From Sipunculus nudus (taxonomy: Eukaryota; Annelida; Sipuncula; Golfingiida; Sipunculidae), in NCBI GenBank assembly GCA_026874595.1, contig CM049307.1:78282643-78346642 (forward strand): a stretch of DNA of 64,000 nt, read 5' to 3'. A program made the position numbers and the translations under genes. The notes under the pieces are model-generated. The model was given only the letters and a program-made list of their open reading frames with translations. It did no database searches and was not told where the DNA came from. This document shows positions 37,113 through 50,040 of the stretch, piece after piece. Within the stretch, counting starts at the first letter, position 1. Every line of letters starts with the position of its first letter.

Positions 37113-37346
37113 AAATGCCTGATCAATAGAAATGCCTGATCCAACACAAACGCAGATTTAAGCAAACTTTCCAACATCTGCCTATACTACGTTATAGCTA
37201 TGTGTGTAATGACCACAATCCTTGTGTCAAGAAGGGAGGACAAAAGCAAGGGACAATACTTAGAACTTCCATAGAAATGCCTGATCAATAGAAATGCCTG
37301 ATCCAACACAAACGCAGATTCAAGCAAACTTTCCAACATCTGTAAA
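37023..37346 (+). repeat. 162-bp tandem duplication of the terminal SLC16-like exon
   Basis: Unit 37,023-37,184 is repeated at 37,185-37,346 with few differences. Landmarks ACTACGTT.TAGCTATG, GTCAAGAAGGGAG and ACTT.GAACTTCCATAG recur 162 bp apart. Each unit carries an internal short repeat AGAAATGCCTGATC. The period is a multiple of three. The second unit keeps an open reading like the first, with its own TAG, although it lies downstream of the first stop. Confidence 0.85.
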
Positions 37347-40300
37347 TACGTATCCGCGGGAGGGTTTACCCTCATTTCTATCAAGGTATAAACAAACTAC
37401 CAAGAATATTTTAGACACATGGCTAATCCTTTGGGTCTATGTTTCAGAAAACGGCAGTGGAGTAATGGTCCCTCTGTAGGGAACGCCGGCGTCAGATTTA
37501 CAAAATTTGGGAGCAATTAACCCGTAGTGAATAAGAAACCAAACTTTAACTGATGGTGATAATTGTGATTAACCAGAGGCACCAATCGTCGATGTATTCT
37601 ATAAGGTGTCAGTTTGACGAAATCAGCAGTGAAGTAAATCCATATTAAGGGATTCGGAACTCATATCAGGCTATATAGTACAGGCAGTTTACCAGATATA
37701 GTTGCTAAACCTCACACAAATTGCAACTAAAGGAGACTCTTCTGATTTTGATTCCTGAGTATGGCCTTAATGTCAGAAAAAGTCAAAAGCAATTGTGTGG
37801 GGGAAGTTTGATAATCTTGACTTGGCAGAAAATACCTTTTTTTACACTAAATTTCAGCGAATGATCTCTTGGTTATCGTCATGCTTATACTTGTTCAAGT
37901 TGCTTTGAAATAAAGTGTATTTCATGAACTGTAATACCCTATGGTATGGATGCAAAAAAGTCGGCAATCTGTGAATTTAAGGGACATCATGGGCAACATT
38001 ATCTGAAAATGGCAAAAATCTGTTGATATACATTACACTTTTCGGTTCAGCTTACTTTAAGTCATCTGAGCTATAGTTATAATCAATTGTCTGTCATCCG
38101 TCCGTCTGTCTGTCTGTCCATTTGACTGCCATCACGAATAAAAATGGACAAACAGTTAGATGCCCATAATGTTTCTTACTTCTCCTACCAAACCCTAAAT
38201 TGGGCTATTACGACTATTGCGACCTGTTGTTACATTTCATTACTGGCTTATATCAAAACCAGTCGTCTGTATTTGTCCATAGTTATAAACATTCATAAAA
38301 TACCTTTAAATATTTCCTATGAACGGGCCTAAAATAGGTCAATATTAATTAAATGTAAACGCTTTGGACCGAAACATTAATTAGGTACCTTATCAAATTA
38401 GCAAGAAATATATTTTCGCTAGTAACATAGTAACTGCTATAGTTAGAGATTTGTTTCAAGGATACAATTTTATTTAATCAAGATTTAATTGTACAAAAGA
38501 TATTAGTTCAAACTTTGACCATGGCATAATTTATTCCTGTAAGCACTGCGGATATGATTTCACAGCAAGTACACATAAAGATTTAATCTGGTAAAATTTG
38601 AAATTTGAAAATAAAAGCTGACAAACAGGGCAAGTTATTGATTTCTTTTTTTTGGGGGGGGGGGGGAAGGGCTCTATTTTATTCACTTGCATTGTCAAGC
38701 TACAAACAGCCCACTGCTGGTCACTGGAGGTCACATGAAGGGACCTAAACAGGAGCAATATTATATCTTTTCTTTTACACTTTCAGTTCGGTTTTGCTTT
38801 ATACAAAAGTTTCCCACCAGAACAATCCCAGCACACAGTCCCATTTCCTGGCATACAGCTGTTTAACACCTTGTTATGGCTCTGCGTGTTGGTAAACCCA
38901 ATCCAAATGTGTCTGTTCACCATAGGAAGACCGCGTGACCGGAGGTCCGATCAAGAGGGGCAATACTCTCTGTTTTAGCCAGCGGGAACATGTATTATAT
39001 TTTTTGGCGAAGTCAGTCAAGACATCTCCTGATTGACACGTGTAGTGGCTCCGTGTTGCCCACAGCCCCAAGCACTGTGTTTATGTTGACACCTTGCGAT
39101 CGCGCCCGGTCCACTGTTTTTAACACTCTTTTACAGGAGTAAGCAAACGGTTTCAAGGCAATAATTTGGCAGGTACAGATTTATTTTAAAGGTAAGAAGC
39201 TATTTTTCGTGTTAACTCAACATTCTTTATAGGTGATTCGGCCCCTTTAAAACAACATAGCCTGCATATGTATAAGAAATTCATCGCTCAGGAGCACCCT
39301 TGCAATATACATAAAGTGTAATGGAATATCTGTCATTGTTTGAACTGAATATCCAAAACTGTAAAGCTGTTTCATCTCCAGTGTAATCCAAACTATGCCA
39401 TGCTGAGGTATTGTGGCACATTCAAAGAAGCTAATTTCCTATTAAATAATTTTAACCAAGCCATGATCCGAAAAAAATAAACCCATCAGTATGCATAATG
39501 TGATGTTATATGAACAAAATTAGGGAAAATGATGGTGATATATAGAATTTTGAATTGATTTATATATCCAGATATATGTTATATTGCAAATGTATGAAAA
39601 TAAAAATCATGAAACCTAAAAAAATGATAAAATAAAAAGTGAGGATCTAATGCAAACTTTTGTTCATTATTTTTCTGCCTATGGAGAATGGGAAATAAAG
39701 TGATAAGCCGTGTCCGTCTTCCTGTCCGTCTGTCCATTTTTCCGTCTGTTGGATCTAATTTCATATCCTATATGTATATACAAAGATGTTGTAACTCCCA
39801 CCAATCAGCGACTCCTACCCCCTCCCCCACAATAAAGTCCTTGCACTAGCTCTCTGGGGACGTTTAAATTTATGTAACTGATAAAATGGTATAATAAAAA
39901 AAATATAATTTAATTAAATAAACGTGCCGACTGCTGAAATGTCACTAACTTATCAAGGAGTCAGCCACTGATAATGGTGATATAGTATAGATCTTTTGTT
40001 TACAAACTGCACACATGCTTCAGTTTCATCATTAGAAAACACACGTTCAGATCACAGAGAATTATTTCTTAGTTATCAGTTCAGATCAATCATATCAAAC
40101 AGTGCCTAGCTTATACTACTACCTTTTCCTCTCAGGATTTTTCTCCATTTGTTTTTATTTTAGATATTTACCTTCAAGGTCAACTTAGGCTGAGCACCAT
40201 GACCCATAGGTCCCTTGTTTTATTCACCATATCAATAAAATCATGTTGATATGTAATGATCACATGTTAAATTTGACGTCATCCTGTCCATCCTTATCAC

Positions 40301-41020
40301 AAAGTGTCTGTTGTGAGTTACACACAGGGTTGCAAGCAGTCTGAAAAAAATCTCTGACTCATCCCTGACTATACCCTGACTTTCAGCTGGTTTTCAAGGA
40401 TAAACTAACCAACCCAATTCAAACAGTCACTCTACTGCTAACGCAAACCAAATCTTTATTAGAAAAATTGTAACTGAAAAGCAAAGCAAACTGAACCTAA
40501 AAATTTGGAATTGACAATTTAACATTCAAAGAAACAAACACTGTTAACAAGCATTTATCATGTGTAAAAATTTATCACAATGACAACAATTGACTTCAGT
40601 TGATCAACTTAACTGTACTCTGTTCTGCCTTTGTAGTTTGTTACCTGTGCAGATTCATGTCCTTGTATAAAATGTCCCTCTTGCAGATTCACGGGAGCAG
40701 GTTGCACCAAATTAACTGATTATACCTGCCCTCAGGAATTATCGGTCAACACCAATGGTGCATATCAAATTTAGGAACTTTCCGAAAGGTTCTGCTGTAA
40801 TACCAAAAACAGCAGTATAACTCTCTGTATTGTTCTTAAGATTCTTGATGGCGTGGAGTTTCCAAGGCTCCCTGTTGTTAACAGGATGATCAACAACTTT
40901 AATATTGTTGTAACACAGCCAGAGAGCGTCATGCTGCAGGATCTGGGGGTTACTGAAAGACGAGCTCATGACATCGAGATGGACACAAGACTGCAGAGTG
41001 ACACCAGTCTGTGACATCAA
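37347..41020. other. No gene recognised; repeat ends
   Basis: Contains a hairpin/GTCC repeat start at 38,044-38,120 (TCAGCTTACTTTAAGTCATCTGAGC-like hairpin, then GTCCGTCTGTC runs), a T/G homopolymer tract at 38,645-38,666 and a GTCCGTCTGTCC tract near 39,713-39,745. Open frames at 38,531-39,071 and a 93-codon minus frame at 40,739-41,020 have no recognisable domain. Confidence 0.5.
38044..38120 (+). repeat. Hairpin/GTCC repeat left end
   Basis: TTCAGCTTACTTTAAGTCATC then GAGC, followed by CATCCGTCCGTCTGTCTGTC. Diverged relative of the end at 11,351. Confidence 0.6.
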
Positions 41021-41340
41021 ATGAGGTCAATCCGGATCACAGCTTCAAAGGCTCACCTTGTGTTAAGGAGACAGAATCACTTTGATACACTAACATTTCT
41101 ATTAAAATCAGGCAGAAGTGTTCAGACTCAAGCCATGAGGGATGGCCTTGCAGATGAGCCCAAAGCGGCAGCAGGATATGTGAAGTCCCTGCAGCGTCCC
41201 GTCAACTTTCTGCCATGTGGTATTATTGTTAGTCCATGGGCATGTTGGTTAGCTGCCAGCCCTGACCGGAAAGTGTACATGCCCAGCAGCACTCCTTCCC
41301 TTGGTTTACTGGAGATAAAATGACCCCATGGCCTTAAAAT
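41021..41340 (+). pseudogene. YqaJ / lambda-exonuclease-like nuclease domain fragment
   Basis: A 100-codon open frame shows the ordered motifs of the YqaJ-type PD-(D/E)XK exonuclease fold: RITASKAHLVL (residues 5-15), AMRDGLADEP (38-47, the G...E-P helix motif), CGIIVSPW with WLAASPD (66-82, the catalytic Asp) and LLEIK (97-100, the ExK pair). The expected following Cys-Pro-His segment is preceded by TGA (41,321-41,323) where relatives usually have Cys, and the frame then continues as PHGLK. In animals this domain is usually found in uncharacterised, multicopy proteins that behave like mobile-element genes. I see no flanking TIRs or N-terminal part, so it is a fragment. Activity would be 5'-3' DNA end resection if it were intact. 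Confidence 0.7.
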
Positions 41341-43179
41341 CAATACGGTAGTGGTAGGCCATACATAAAACAAGTTTAAAATCCAAATGTCAATCCCAAA
41401 AGGAATTAATATTTGGAATTTGTGGAAGGACAGTTAGATATACGAACAAATGGACATACAGACAGACAGGTTGTTTACTATAATAAGGCAACTGCTTATT
41501 CATATATTAATGAATTATATATGTCAAATATGTTACTCTTCGTTCTCAAATAATCTTTCATATCTCATGACCTTCTAGAAGTTCTAGAAACTTGTTATCT
41601 ATCGACTAAAGCAATGCCATATAAGACCCGTTAACTATTATCATTCACATGTATTTATTTACTAAAGCTCTCATCGATAATTTAACAGTCGGCCAGTTTT
41701 CTCATTCAGTTTTCTCTATGACTTCTATAATAGACATTAGAAGACAGGGGCGGATCTAGGATTATGTAATAGGGGATTAACATTTACAATAAAAACTAAG
41801 ACTCTAAAAGTTTAATACCCTAAAGGTTAATACTCTAAAACTCATTTATGGAATGGGGTGTAGCGATCAAAATAAGGGGGAACGCAAAAAAGGGTTTACC
41901 CCCCCCCCCCCATCGAAAAGTATCTTTTTCTGATTTTCTTAATTCCAGGAACAGTTCTCCTTCGGTCGTGGGTGGAGTTTTTTTGCTGGTTTTTTTTTTT
42001 GCCTATTGACTTTAGCGGCGAGAATGATACCAACTGGATCCGACAAAAATCATGTCGAATAACAAATATAGGAGTCACGTGTATATCTTGCATTGGGGAA
42101 ATTCTTCTCTCATAAAACAGACATGAAAATGTTCGGTACGGGCTGCAAAAGGCTGCAAAAAATTCTGAATTTTTTACCCTACCTATTTAAATATAAAATA
42201 GTTTTTCAGATATAAATTCAACACACACACACACAAACTCATATTAAGACTTCCTTTGCAAAACAATCACTGAAATTAAATCTTTTTATTAATTTCTCTA
42301 GCTTTATTATCACGTATTTCATAAGTATATTACACATTTGTGTGGCACTGTATACAATCACATTTAAATTGCACATAACAAAACAAACAAAAATACATAA
42401 AATACTGATGTGTATCAGAAGAGAATTTTTATATAATTAATTTTAATTCTAATCACATATTTAAATGCAACATAATTCCATTACATTTTATAATGGGACA
42501 CTTAAAGATAAATTTAAATTACTACTAATGCTCATCAATAAAGTATTATATTGATATTATTCGCTCACGTATGAAGCATTCTTAATATACGTACTATGTC
42601 TGCCATCAATAATATACAACATCAAGACCGATATGACATTTGTAAAGTGAAATAGATATTCTAATATTATCAGTCAATAAACTTAAATTCTCATCTTTCA
42701 AAACAATTCTTTACTGCGCTTGCCAATGAAGTTATTTCAATAACATATGATCAGGGAAATTTGTTTGCATTGTTTACAGAGTATACGTGCACATACCAGT
42801 GATATATAGTAACAACGTGCATTGCAGAAATATCATGTTTGTATATTTATACATTAGCAGAGACTTGCATTAACTTCTTTAACTTTACATCAGGTAAACG
42901 TTCTATATAAGAGTATAAATTGAAAGTGTGACTCCGGCTTTATCAATTTTTTTTATATAGTGTACGGCCAGTAATATAAAACAATAAATAACGATGGGTG
43001 AAGTGTATGGATATGCATACAGTTATATGTAACATATCAGTAATCTTTTACGATAACCTAAGCTTACGTATAAACATATTATTTTTTACGTTTATACATT
43101 TGTACACATCCACTGAGTAATATTAATTTATGAATCTTTAATACATGAAAGTGAACAATCACATTTAAATATTAGAAAC
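41341..43179. other. AT-rich DNA, probably including the GPCR 3' UTR
   Basis: No coding signal. Contains a GACAGACAGG repeat end near 41,460, a poly-C tract at 41,900-41,910 and a short (CA)n near 42,222-42,234. The part next to 43,180 lies downstream of the receptor stop codon on the minus strand and likely contains its 3' UTR. Confidence 0.5.
41747..41762 (+). repeat. hAT-type terminal motif (solo)
   Basis: CAGGGGCGGATCTAGG closely matches the end at 60,043 (CAGGGGCGGATCCAGG). No matching inverse end was found nearby, so this is a solo or truncated element end. Confidence 0.5.
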
Positions 43180-44203
43180 TCAATCTGAAGAATCACCATT
43201 ACATTTCAGTCTTTGATTCAATTCGTCCCTGGTTTTGCTGTTTGTTAATATGAATGTGGAAAACGGGATTATGTCATAAAATGACAAGAGCATTTCTAAC
43301 AGCATAAGTGTTTGCCGGGATTGAATAAAATCTTGAAACACTATACTTATAAATCGACCCACCACCATAGGAACATGGCAAACAATAAACATAGTAGTAG
43401 TGACGAATGCTGTTACTTTAAATCGGGAAATGACGCTTTGCCAATCTGTATTACATGACGACCCCGGCCTTGCCTTTTTGGCATTAACAAGAAAGATCAG
43501 AATCGCAGTGTTACAACCTATCAAGGTTACCGTACCTATAAAATAAAAAGCGGCAATGATTATCATAGCTACACGCACAGCAAACCGTGTACACTTCTCA
43601 CTCTTGTAATCATGTAGTGTAAGAATAACGGCACCGACAATTAGATTGAAAGTAATGATAAAAGCGGTAGATATTGCAATCCTCTTACGTGACCAAAGTC
43701 TAGCTGCCGAAAAAGGCACAGCCATTGCTCCAAGTTGCATACATGCTATAGCCGTGATAAAAAAGATGACGCAGTCATTGGAAAATGCAGATGTAAGCAG
43801 AAACCAGGGGCAAATATGCCCTGGTTGGGTAAAAACATAGCCATACTCAATTAAAACCAGATGGTTAGCACTGCGTAATATCAGACACACAGACAAAGCA
43901 ATATAGTATATTGATACGGCTTTTGAGATCATGCTTGTTAGACATATTACCAATATAGCGAGCAGGTTAAGGGGAAGCGAAGCACACCTTAAGGTTGTTG
44001 TGATGATTTGTAAAGTGTCCTCTATCTTGATGCCATGGACACCAACAAAGGTTGACGGCGAAACATCAAACGCGACCCCCATGACTCCATGCGTAACGAG
44101 GAAGGGTTGTTTGGTCTGCGGATCATACTGATTGGTGCTTGGATTTATGGTGAAATTTTCATTGACACCAACATACTCCAAGGCAGCACTGCTTTGAAGG
44201 CCC
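43180..44203 (-). CDS. Divergent rhodopsin-like (class A) G-protein-coupled receptor, terminal coding exon
   Basis: One long open exon encodes about 333 residues with seven hydrophobic helices, roughly TM1 58-81, TM2 91-112, TM3 125-152, TM4 168-189, TM5 201-232, TM6 253-277 and TM7 289-312 (residue 1 at 44,181). Class A marks are an N-glycosylation site near the N-terminus (NFT), Asn in TM1 (LPLNLLAI), Cys124 at the top of TM3 with Cys197 in loop 2 as a likely disulfide, CHVP for CWxP in TM6, and a basic cytosolic tail. The DRY motif is absent (QLG in its place) and TM7 has IPFSTF for NPxxY. No ATG lies in frame between the upstream stop and residue 34. TTTCTCTTCAG ends at 44,204, so I place a splice acceptor there and expect the start codon in an upstream exon. 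No lesions are seen. Likely an orphan peptide-type or chemosensory receptor of a lineage-expanded family; ligand unknown. Confidence 0.75.
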
Positions 44204-46594
44204 CTGAAGAGAAATATGTATTTATATTGTACATTTTCATCTTACTATAAAACAGCACTATGAAGAAGGCTTTCATTCAATTGTTACATCATGTGGCTGT
44301 TCATCATGTATTATTCTTAATTCTTCCTCTGTCGCAACACTGGATACCGTGAGCAGAAAAGTTAATCATGTGTAACCTTGTATTTATTTTGTAACTTTAT
44401 GGCTCGAGTCAAACATAGTGCACCAATGGAGACCCTAGATGTAAAACAATTAACAAAAGATAATTATACAATGATACACAACATTTATACGAACAAACAA
44501 GAATATTAAATAAATACAGTTGCATAAAAGATTAGGCAAGTTGGGCAAAATAAGGATCAGGACTACGTGGTTATAAGCAAATACCATACGTACAATTTAT
44601 TTATACAGCCAGGCTGTTCACACTTTCATTTACAATAAGACAATACATTGGGTATGATGTCAACATAATAAGCTCGACTTGGTCGATATCTCGATGCCAT
44701 GCAGAATACTTGTAAAATTTATTTCAGGCAGATACCATGATTTCAAAATTGTCCTTATTATACCTCATTATTGTACATGCTATATTTTTTTTTCAGAATC
44801 ATAAACATTATAAGACAGATTTCATGCCATGAAAGGCTTTAACTCATGTGGGATAATGTCACATTTTTTTTCTTGTAAACCACAAAAAAAAAAAGATTTT
44901 AACAGATTTCCCTTTTTCCACCTCAGAATAGTTATGCTATATCTTGATATTTTTGGCACTGTAGAGGATAACATTATTTGGCAGATGTCATACTGTGAGG
45001 GGCTTATACGAATGATGAAGTGAAACATGTTCAGAAGCGTGTTTGCTTCTTTCACATAAATATTATCTGTAATATGAATCAGTCGAAAATAATTAATATC
45101 TAAATGTGAACGTTTTAGGTATATTTTTTAAATATTTATTAGAGGTATTCGCCTTAATTTTAATGCTTAGTATGCACACTGTATGCGGACTGTATGACAG
45201 GGCAGCAGCACGTTGCACTTGCGGGCCCTGGGTGTGTAATCTTCCCCTAAAACTTGCAGAGTGCTCACCCTTAGCGGGGACAGACCGTTAAAAGTCTCAC
45301 CATCTCGGCTGAGATTCGAACTCGGCTGTGGGTTCATCCCTCTACCGGGAGACCACAGAAGCCGTTTTAAGTATACTAATCAATATAATCTTGCTCAAAT
45401 ATCATGTGTCATGTTGAATGGGGATGGGTATACTATTTATGATAGACAAGTAATGACATGGCTGATATATTTAGAATATCAACTTCATTAGGCACTTTGA
45501 ATCGGGATGTATATTTCAGAGATATCCGCAAAGTCACTTTTTTTATTAAGTCTCCCGCCGCAATTCTATGTTGGTACAACAGTCCCTTCAGCTCTGCTTA
45601 ACATTACAAATAAATATATATATTTTTTAGTTTCACAACATTCTAGTACAGGACAATCACTGAACTGAATGTTATCTGTATTCCTGGAATACAAATAATT
45701 CAAAAACATCAAAATAGTCAGATGTCAGTGTTAGTTAATTCCAGCGCCAGCTGATTTGATTAGCTGAAATGGTAGGACTTGTGACCCTTGTTGGAAGGAT
45801 TTGATACATTTTGGATTTTAAACTCTATCGAAAGACATGTTGGAGTTCTGTCTGTTTGAAATGTTTAGGTTTGAAAGGTAAAAAATTTAGGGGTACATTT
45901 TAATGAAATTCTGAACAGCAGTAATAAAGTTAAGATATTATCTTTATTCACGCAATGTCAGACGAGAGCAAGTCAACCTGTCGTTGAGTAACGTATTTAG
46001 TTCTCCTTAATTTATTCAATTAAATCCATTTAGATAAAATCCAACTATTACTCAATGAATGAAATCCAATTATCGTTCGATGAACATAAATCCACAGGCC
46101 TTGGAATAGACTTCAGTCCAAAAAAAAACATGAAAAATCCATCTTCATTTTGAGCAATATGACCGATGCCAAACGGCAGTTCCATGGCATAACATAAAAA
46201 AACTAAGGAAATTGCCCTTGTTTACACGAAATTATTTGAAATCAAAATAAAATTCTCTTTCACTAAGGAAATATAGGGTGTGGAAACAAGCGATTGAAAA
46301 ATAACATAATAAGACCTTACCTACTTAAAGTAGACAAATACATGATATATCCATCACGTCTCGGGGTAGACGCTCTGAGTGCTTGTCTGATTATCGTTGT
46401 GAATCGGTCATATATATCTCCGTAACTTTATTCACCAGTCAAAGCTCTCATTAACATAGCTGGCAAAGACGCTCCAATCACATTCGAAAAGCGGGCTCTT
46501 AGTAACATATATAATCATGCTGGCTTGTTCAGTCATGAATATGAAATTAAAGCAAGAACATCTTGTGCACTATTGATTGGATATCATGATTTTC
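44204..46594. other. Intergenic/intronic stretch, tRNA-derived SINE, no gene
   Basis: The receptor's upstream exon(s) may lie here but none was recognised. Short open frames at 44,822-45,055 and 45,106-45,491 are AT-rich or cross the SINE-like segment. Confidence 0.45.
45285..45368 (-). repeat. tRNA-derived SINE head (Pol III box-like)
   Basis: On the minus strand a box A-like TGGTCTCCCGGTAGAGGG is followed about 30 bp later by GAGTTCGAATCTCAG, close to the tRNA B-box consensus. The region reads like a degraded tRNA with an acceptor-like GGCTTCTG start. It cannot fold into a full tRNA by eye, so I call a SINE head. Confidence 0.5.
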
Positions 46595-48130
46595 AGGTAC
46601 ATTGGTTGCCCCCCCCCCCCGCAAAAAAAGAAAAATCTCGAAATTTCTGAATTATTTAATGTATTTAAAGTATTTTAATTCAGGGGCGAATTGACATATT
46701 CTAGAGTGCTTATACGGAAAATTGGACAGCTTTGGCTGGATTCGAACTCAGATCAAAATTCCAAATTTAAATCTCACTGCTCGGTCCCAAAATGTTTTTA
46801 TTTTTATCACGTTTGGTCATTGCCGATCCTTCCATAAACAAATTCACCAGTCACGCCGAGAAAAGTTTTAAATCCGGAGTGCTATAAAGCATGGATCGTT
46901 GTATGACTCTCAGAATAGTAGACACCGTGTTTGGATATTAAGCAAGATCCTTAGAGTTCCATGGTTTTGGTGTTTACCCTTTTCGGTCTTCAAGATGGCG
47001 TATTTATCGCTCATATGACACAAACTTTTAATTTGCTTGGGGAATCACGTCAGATTCGAACATCATATAAAAAAGATTATCTCCACCATATTTTATAAGA
47101 TTATCACAATTTACGACATAACATAATATTACGTAAGATGCCACATGAGATTTCGTTAAACGTCACATTACCCAAGAATTTCACGTCTTGACATTTCATG
47201 ATCAGCATCACATTTTACAACATAACAAAGTTCCCGCATCATTTAAAAGTATATGTATTGAACAGAAGGATAATTATCATACATTAATAAGGATTTTTTT
47301 TTTCTATTTGAAATAAGAATGGAATCAACCCAAGATCTAAGAAAGTGAAATAAATTTAATGAAATAATAAATTAATAATTAATAAATAAAGCAATATTGA
47401 TAATTAGGGTAATTGGCGTTATCTTGCTTTTTTACAAAAAAAAGATGGGTTTGGGAGCAGAACTAAAGCTGACAAGTTGTATACATATTCCTGCTGACAG
47501 AGAACGGTAACTTGATATTTAAGTTTCAACCGCTAGATATCGCTTGTACCCCCCCCCCCCCCTTCCCCGGAAATGAGGAGCTCTTTTTCTTTCTTTTAAA
47601 AATACTGCCTTTATAATCTTTTATGATCAGCCAGCCTGGACTTATCTGTTCCCTTCCTGTATTACAAAGACAGGTCCGTCCTTGGCGTAAATGTCAGGTA
47701 CACAATAGCCTTTTCATGAATAAGTTCATTCTATTCTAAAAAATCAGGTACACAAAAAGATACCCTAAGCACAATTTTATTCCCCCAGTGAGATATAAAT
47801 GTACTCCACTTTAAGCCCATAGTCAGTGATATCCATGGCGCGGCGTCAGTGCGCCCTCTGTCGGTATAGTCTTCTGTTTTATTAGCAGCTCAGGATTGGG
47901 TGGTCGTATTCTCACGAAAGTGGGTATGTTATACCAAGCGCAGTAAAACGCATATTGTGGCGCCACCTGTATGTTTTACGTTTGTTCGTTCTTTCTCACA
48001 CTTTGGTCACTGATTAAGAAAAATCTCAATTATTCCAACATATATCCCTGTCACCATGCAGCTTTTTATGAGGATCAAATTTATCAATATTTTTCCAGAA
48101 CTGTGGTAGACACATTTGAGAACTTGACTT
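46595..48130 (+). repeat. Large inverted duplication, outer block, left arm
   Basis: Aligns with the reverse complement of 58,300-59,750 along its whole length. Shared landmarks in order are a TTGCCCCCC tract, TATTCTAGAG, GCTGGATTCGAACTCAGAT-like, GGAAGGAT region, ATGACGT/CATGATCAGCATCACATTT-like, GATGGGTTTGGG-like, ACAGAGAACG, poly-C, CTTATCTGTTCC, AAATGTCAGGTACACAAT, GCGCCCTCTGTCGGTA, GGTCGTATTCTCACGAAA, TATTGTGGCGCCACCTGT and CATATATCCCTGTCA. There are many substitutions and indels, so it is old. No gene is present. Confidence 0.8.
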
Positions 48131-49003
48131 GGGGAGGGTGAGGGGGGCAAAAATTAATGACTGCTGACCCTTTGTGCCATCTCAATATAACTAAGATTTC
48201 ATTCAGAAGAAGTCATTCTGTACAAATATTGCCATCAAATTTAATACCTATATGAATATATCTTGTATGAAATAACTTTAACAAAAAAATCAATTATTTT
48301 CTTATTTGCATGTTTTATATGAAAATGCGAATTGTATGGTATAAAAATGTTTCTGATACAATTTGGTTATGGCGCGCTTTGCCTGGTCGACCGGACTTCC
48401 GTGTGAAGATGTATTCTCGGCGCTCTTTGCCTCATTAGCCTGTTCTCTAGGAGAAAACAGTCTGTCGGTGAAAGCAAGGCCGCTCATCACTATCACTACG
48501 CATATCTGTCAAAATGCAGTTAAATATATGGTGTGGAATGCAGAATTGCATAACACGTGAAACGGTCATTAAATCGAGATCAGTAAATTTTGAATTACAA
48601 AGCGTATGTAAATTTCTGTCTGGCAAGTAACAATCCATACAGCCTTATCCTTGATAGATATTATATAACTTATATCAAAATATAGATGTTATGTATTTTC
48701 TGTTAATTCATGGGCGTCAAAAAGTAGGGGAGGGGGATATACCAAATTCATCCTAACTGTTTACCTGGGGGCGAGGGTAACATATAAAGTGTCAATGCGC
48801 TTTTTAGTCACGTTTAGACTACGCTTAAAAAATCGGTCTTTAGGATTTTTTTATTAATTTTGTTCATGTTTGTGAAATGCCACTTTCTATTTCATTTCAT
48901 TTTAATACCAAGTTTTATAATAAAAAAAGTACTGTTTTAACCAAAAAATTCTATTGTCTTAAATGGCGCTTTGGTGTATTTTCGAATGCTGAATTAGCTC
49001 TAG

Positions 49004-49050
<47 letters not shown>

Positions 49051-49982
49051 AATATTTATATATAATTTTCTATAAATATAAACAGGTATATCTCCCCCCC
49101 CCCACCCCAAAACCAACCAACCAACCATTCAACGTCAATGTTTGATATACAGTTTACAGATTACCTAAGTGTGTAATATTTTCATAGATAAACCTTGACA
49201 TGCGGACGTATGTGACTCGTGTCCAAAAGAGGTGATCAATTCCACTGTCGAAATCACGATGTGCAGGTAAAGACAGACATCAGTCTGGGAAATCCCCTCC
49301 AGAAGCGCCATCTGTTTGGATATTGGTGATTTAAGTTAACCTGATGATAGTCTCTTCAACAGATGCCGAAGCCGCTACATGTTTAGATCGAGTGCGTCTC
49401 TTATTGGACATAGTTTCGTGGAAGATTACTTAAAAATGAGATCTCGATTAGGATCCTCTCAGCTCGGTCACCCTAGCAAAATATAGCGTGTAGCCTTTTC
49501 TTCGTAATCTATCCATAATATTTCTCTTTGTGTTTGTTTATTAAGCTAACAACATGTTTAATCAATCAGATATCTCATTCTGTCAGATGTAACTATATAT
49601 TATAATGTATACAGACATCTCACGCCTCACATATATCAACCTTATGTTCTACGAAATAGATAAAAAAAGTACCGTTAAATGAGTGTGTTATTCATGATTA
49701 TGTAGAGCTGCCATACATGGATAAAAAAATAAATATAAAGACCCATACTTATTACAAGTACAGTCGAACCTCTATAATGTGGGCGACCTTGGGACTTGAC
49801 CAAACTGCTCACTTTATAGAGGTGCCCACCATACGGAGTTATTAGCTGCCACATTCTGTGCTGCCACCTTCTTTGAAATATAGTTGCTCCTGTTTTAAGA
49901 GTACTTCATTAAATTGATGCTTGCACTTATATGATATTCCTGTTTTAAAACATGAAGGTTAATAATAAATAAGTTTTGATTG

Positions 49983-50040
<58 letters not shown>

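Noticed and set aside
40739-41020. Minus-strand 93-codon frame immediately before the YqaJ-like fragment
   Set aside because: Opposite strand to the nuclease, no domain recognised; probably chance or an unrelated repeat.
48302-48640. Overlapping frames on both strands near a GC-richer patch
   Set aside because: Codon content looks plausible but no family recognised, no splice signals, and it lies in a repeat-rich segment.
48877-49065. Plus frame ending in Ile-Tyr repeats
   Set aside because: Extended by a (TA)n microsatellite; upstream part is AT-rich with no domain.
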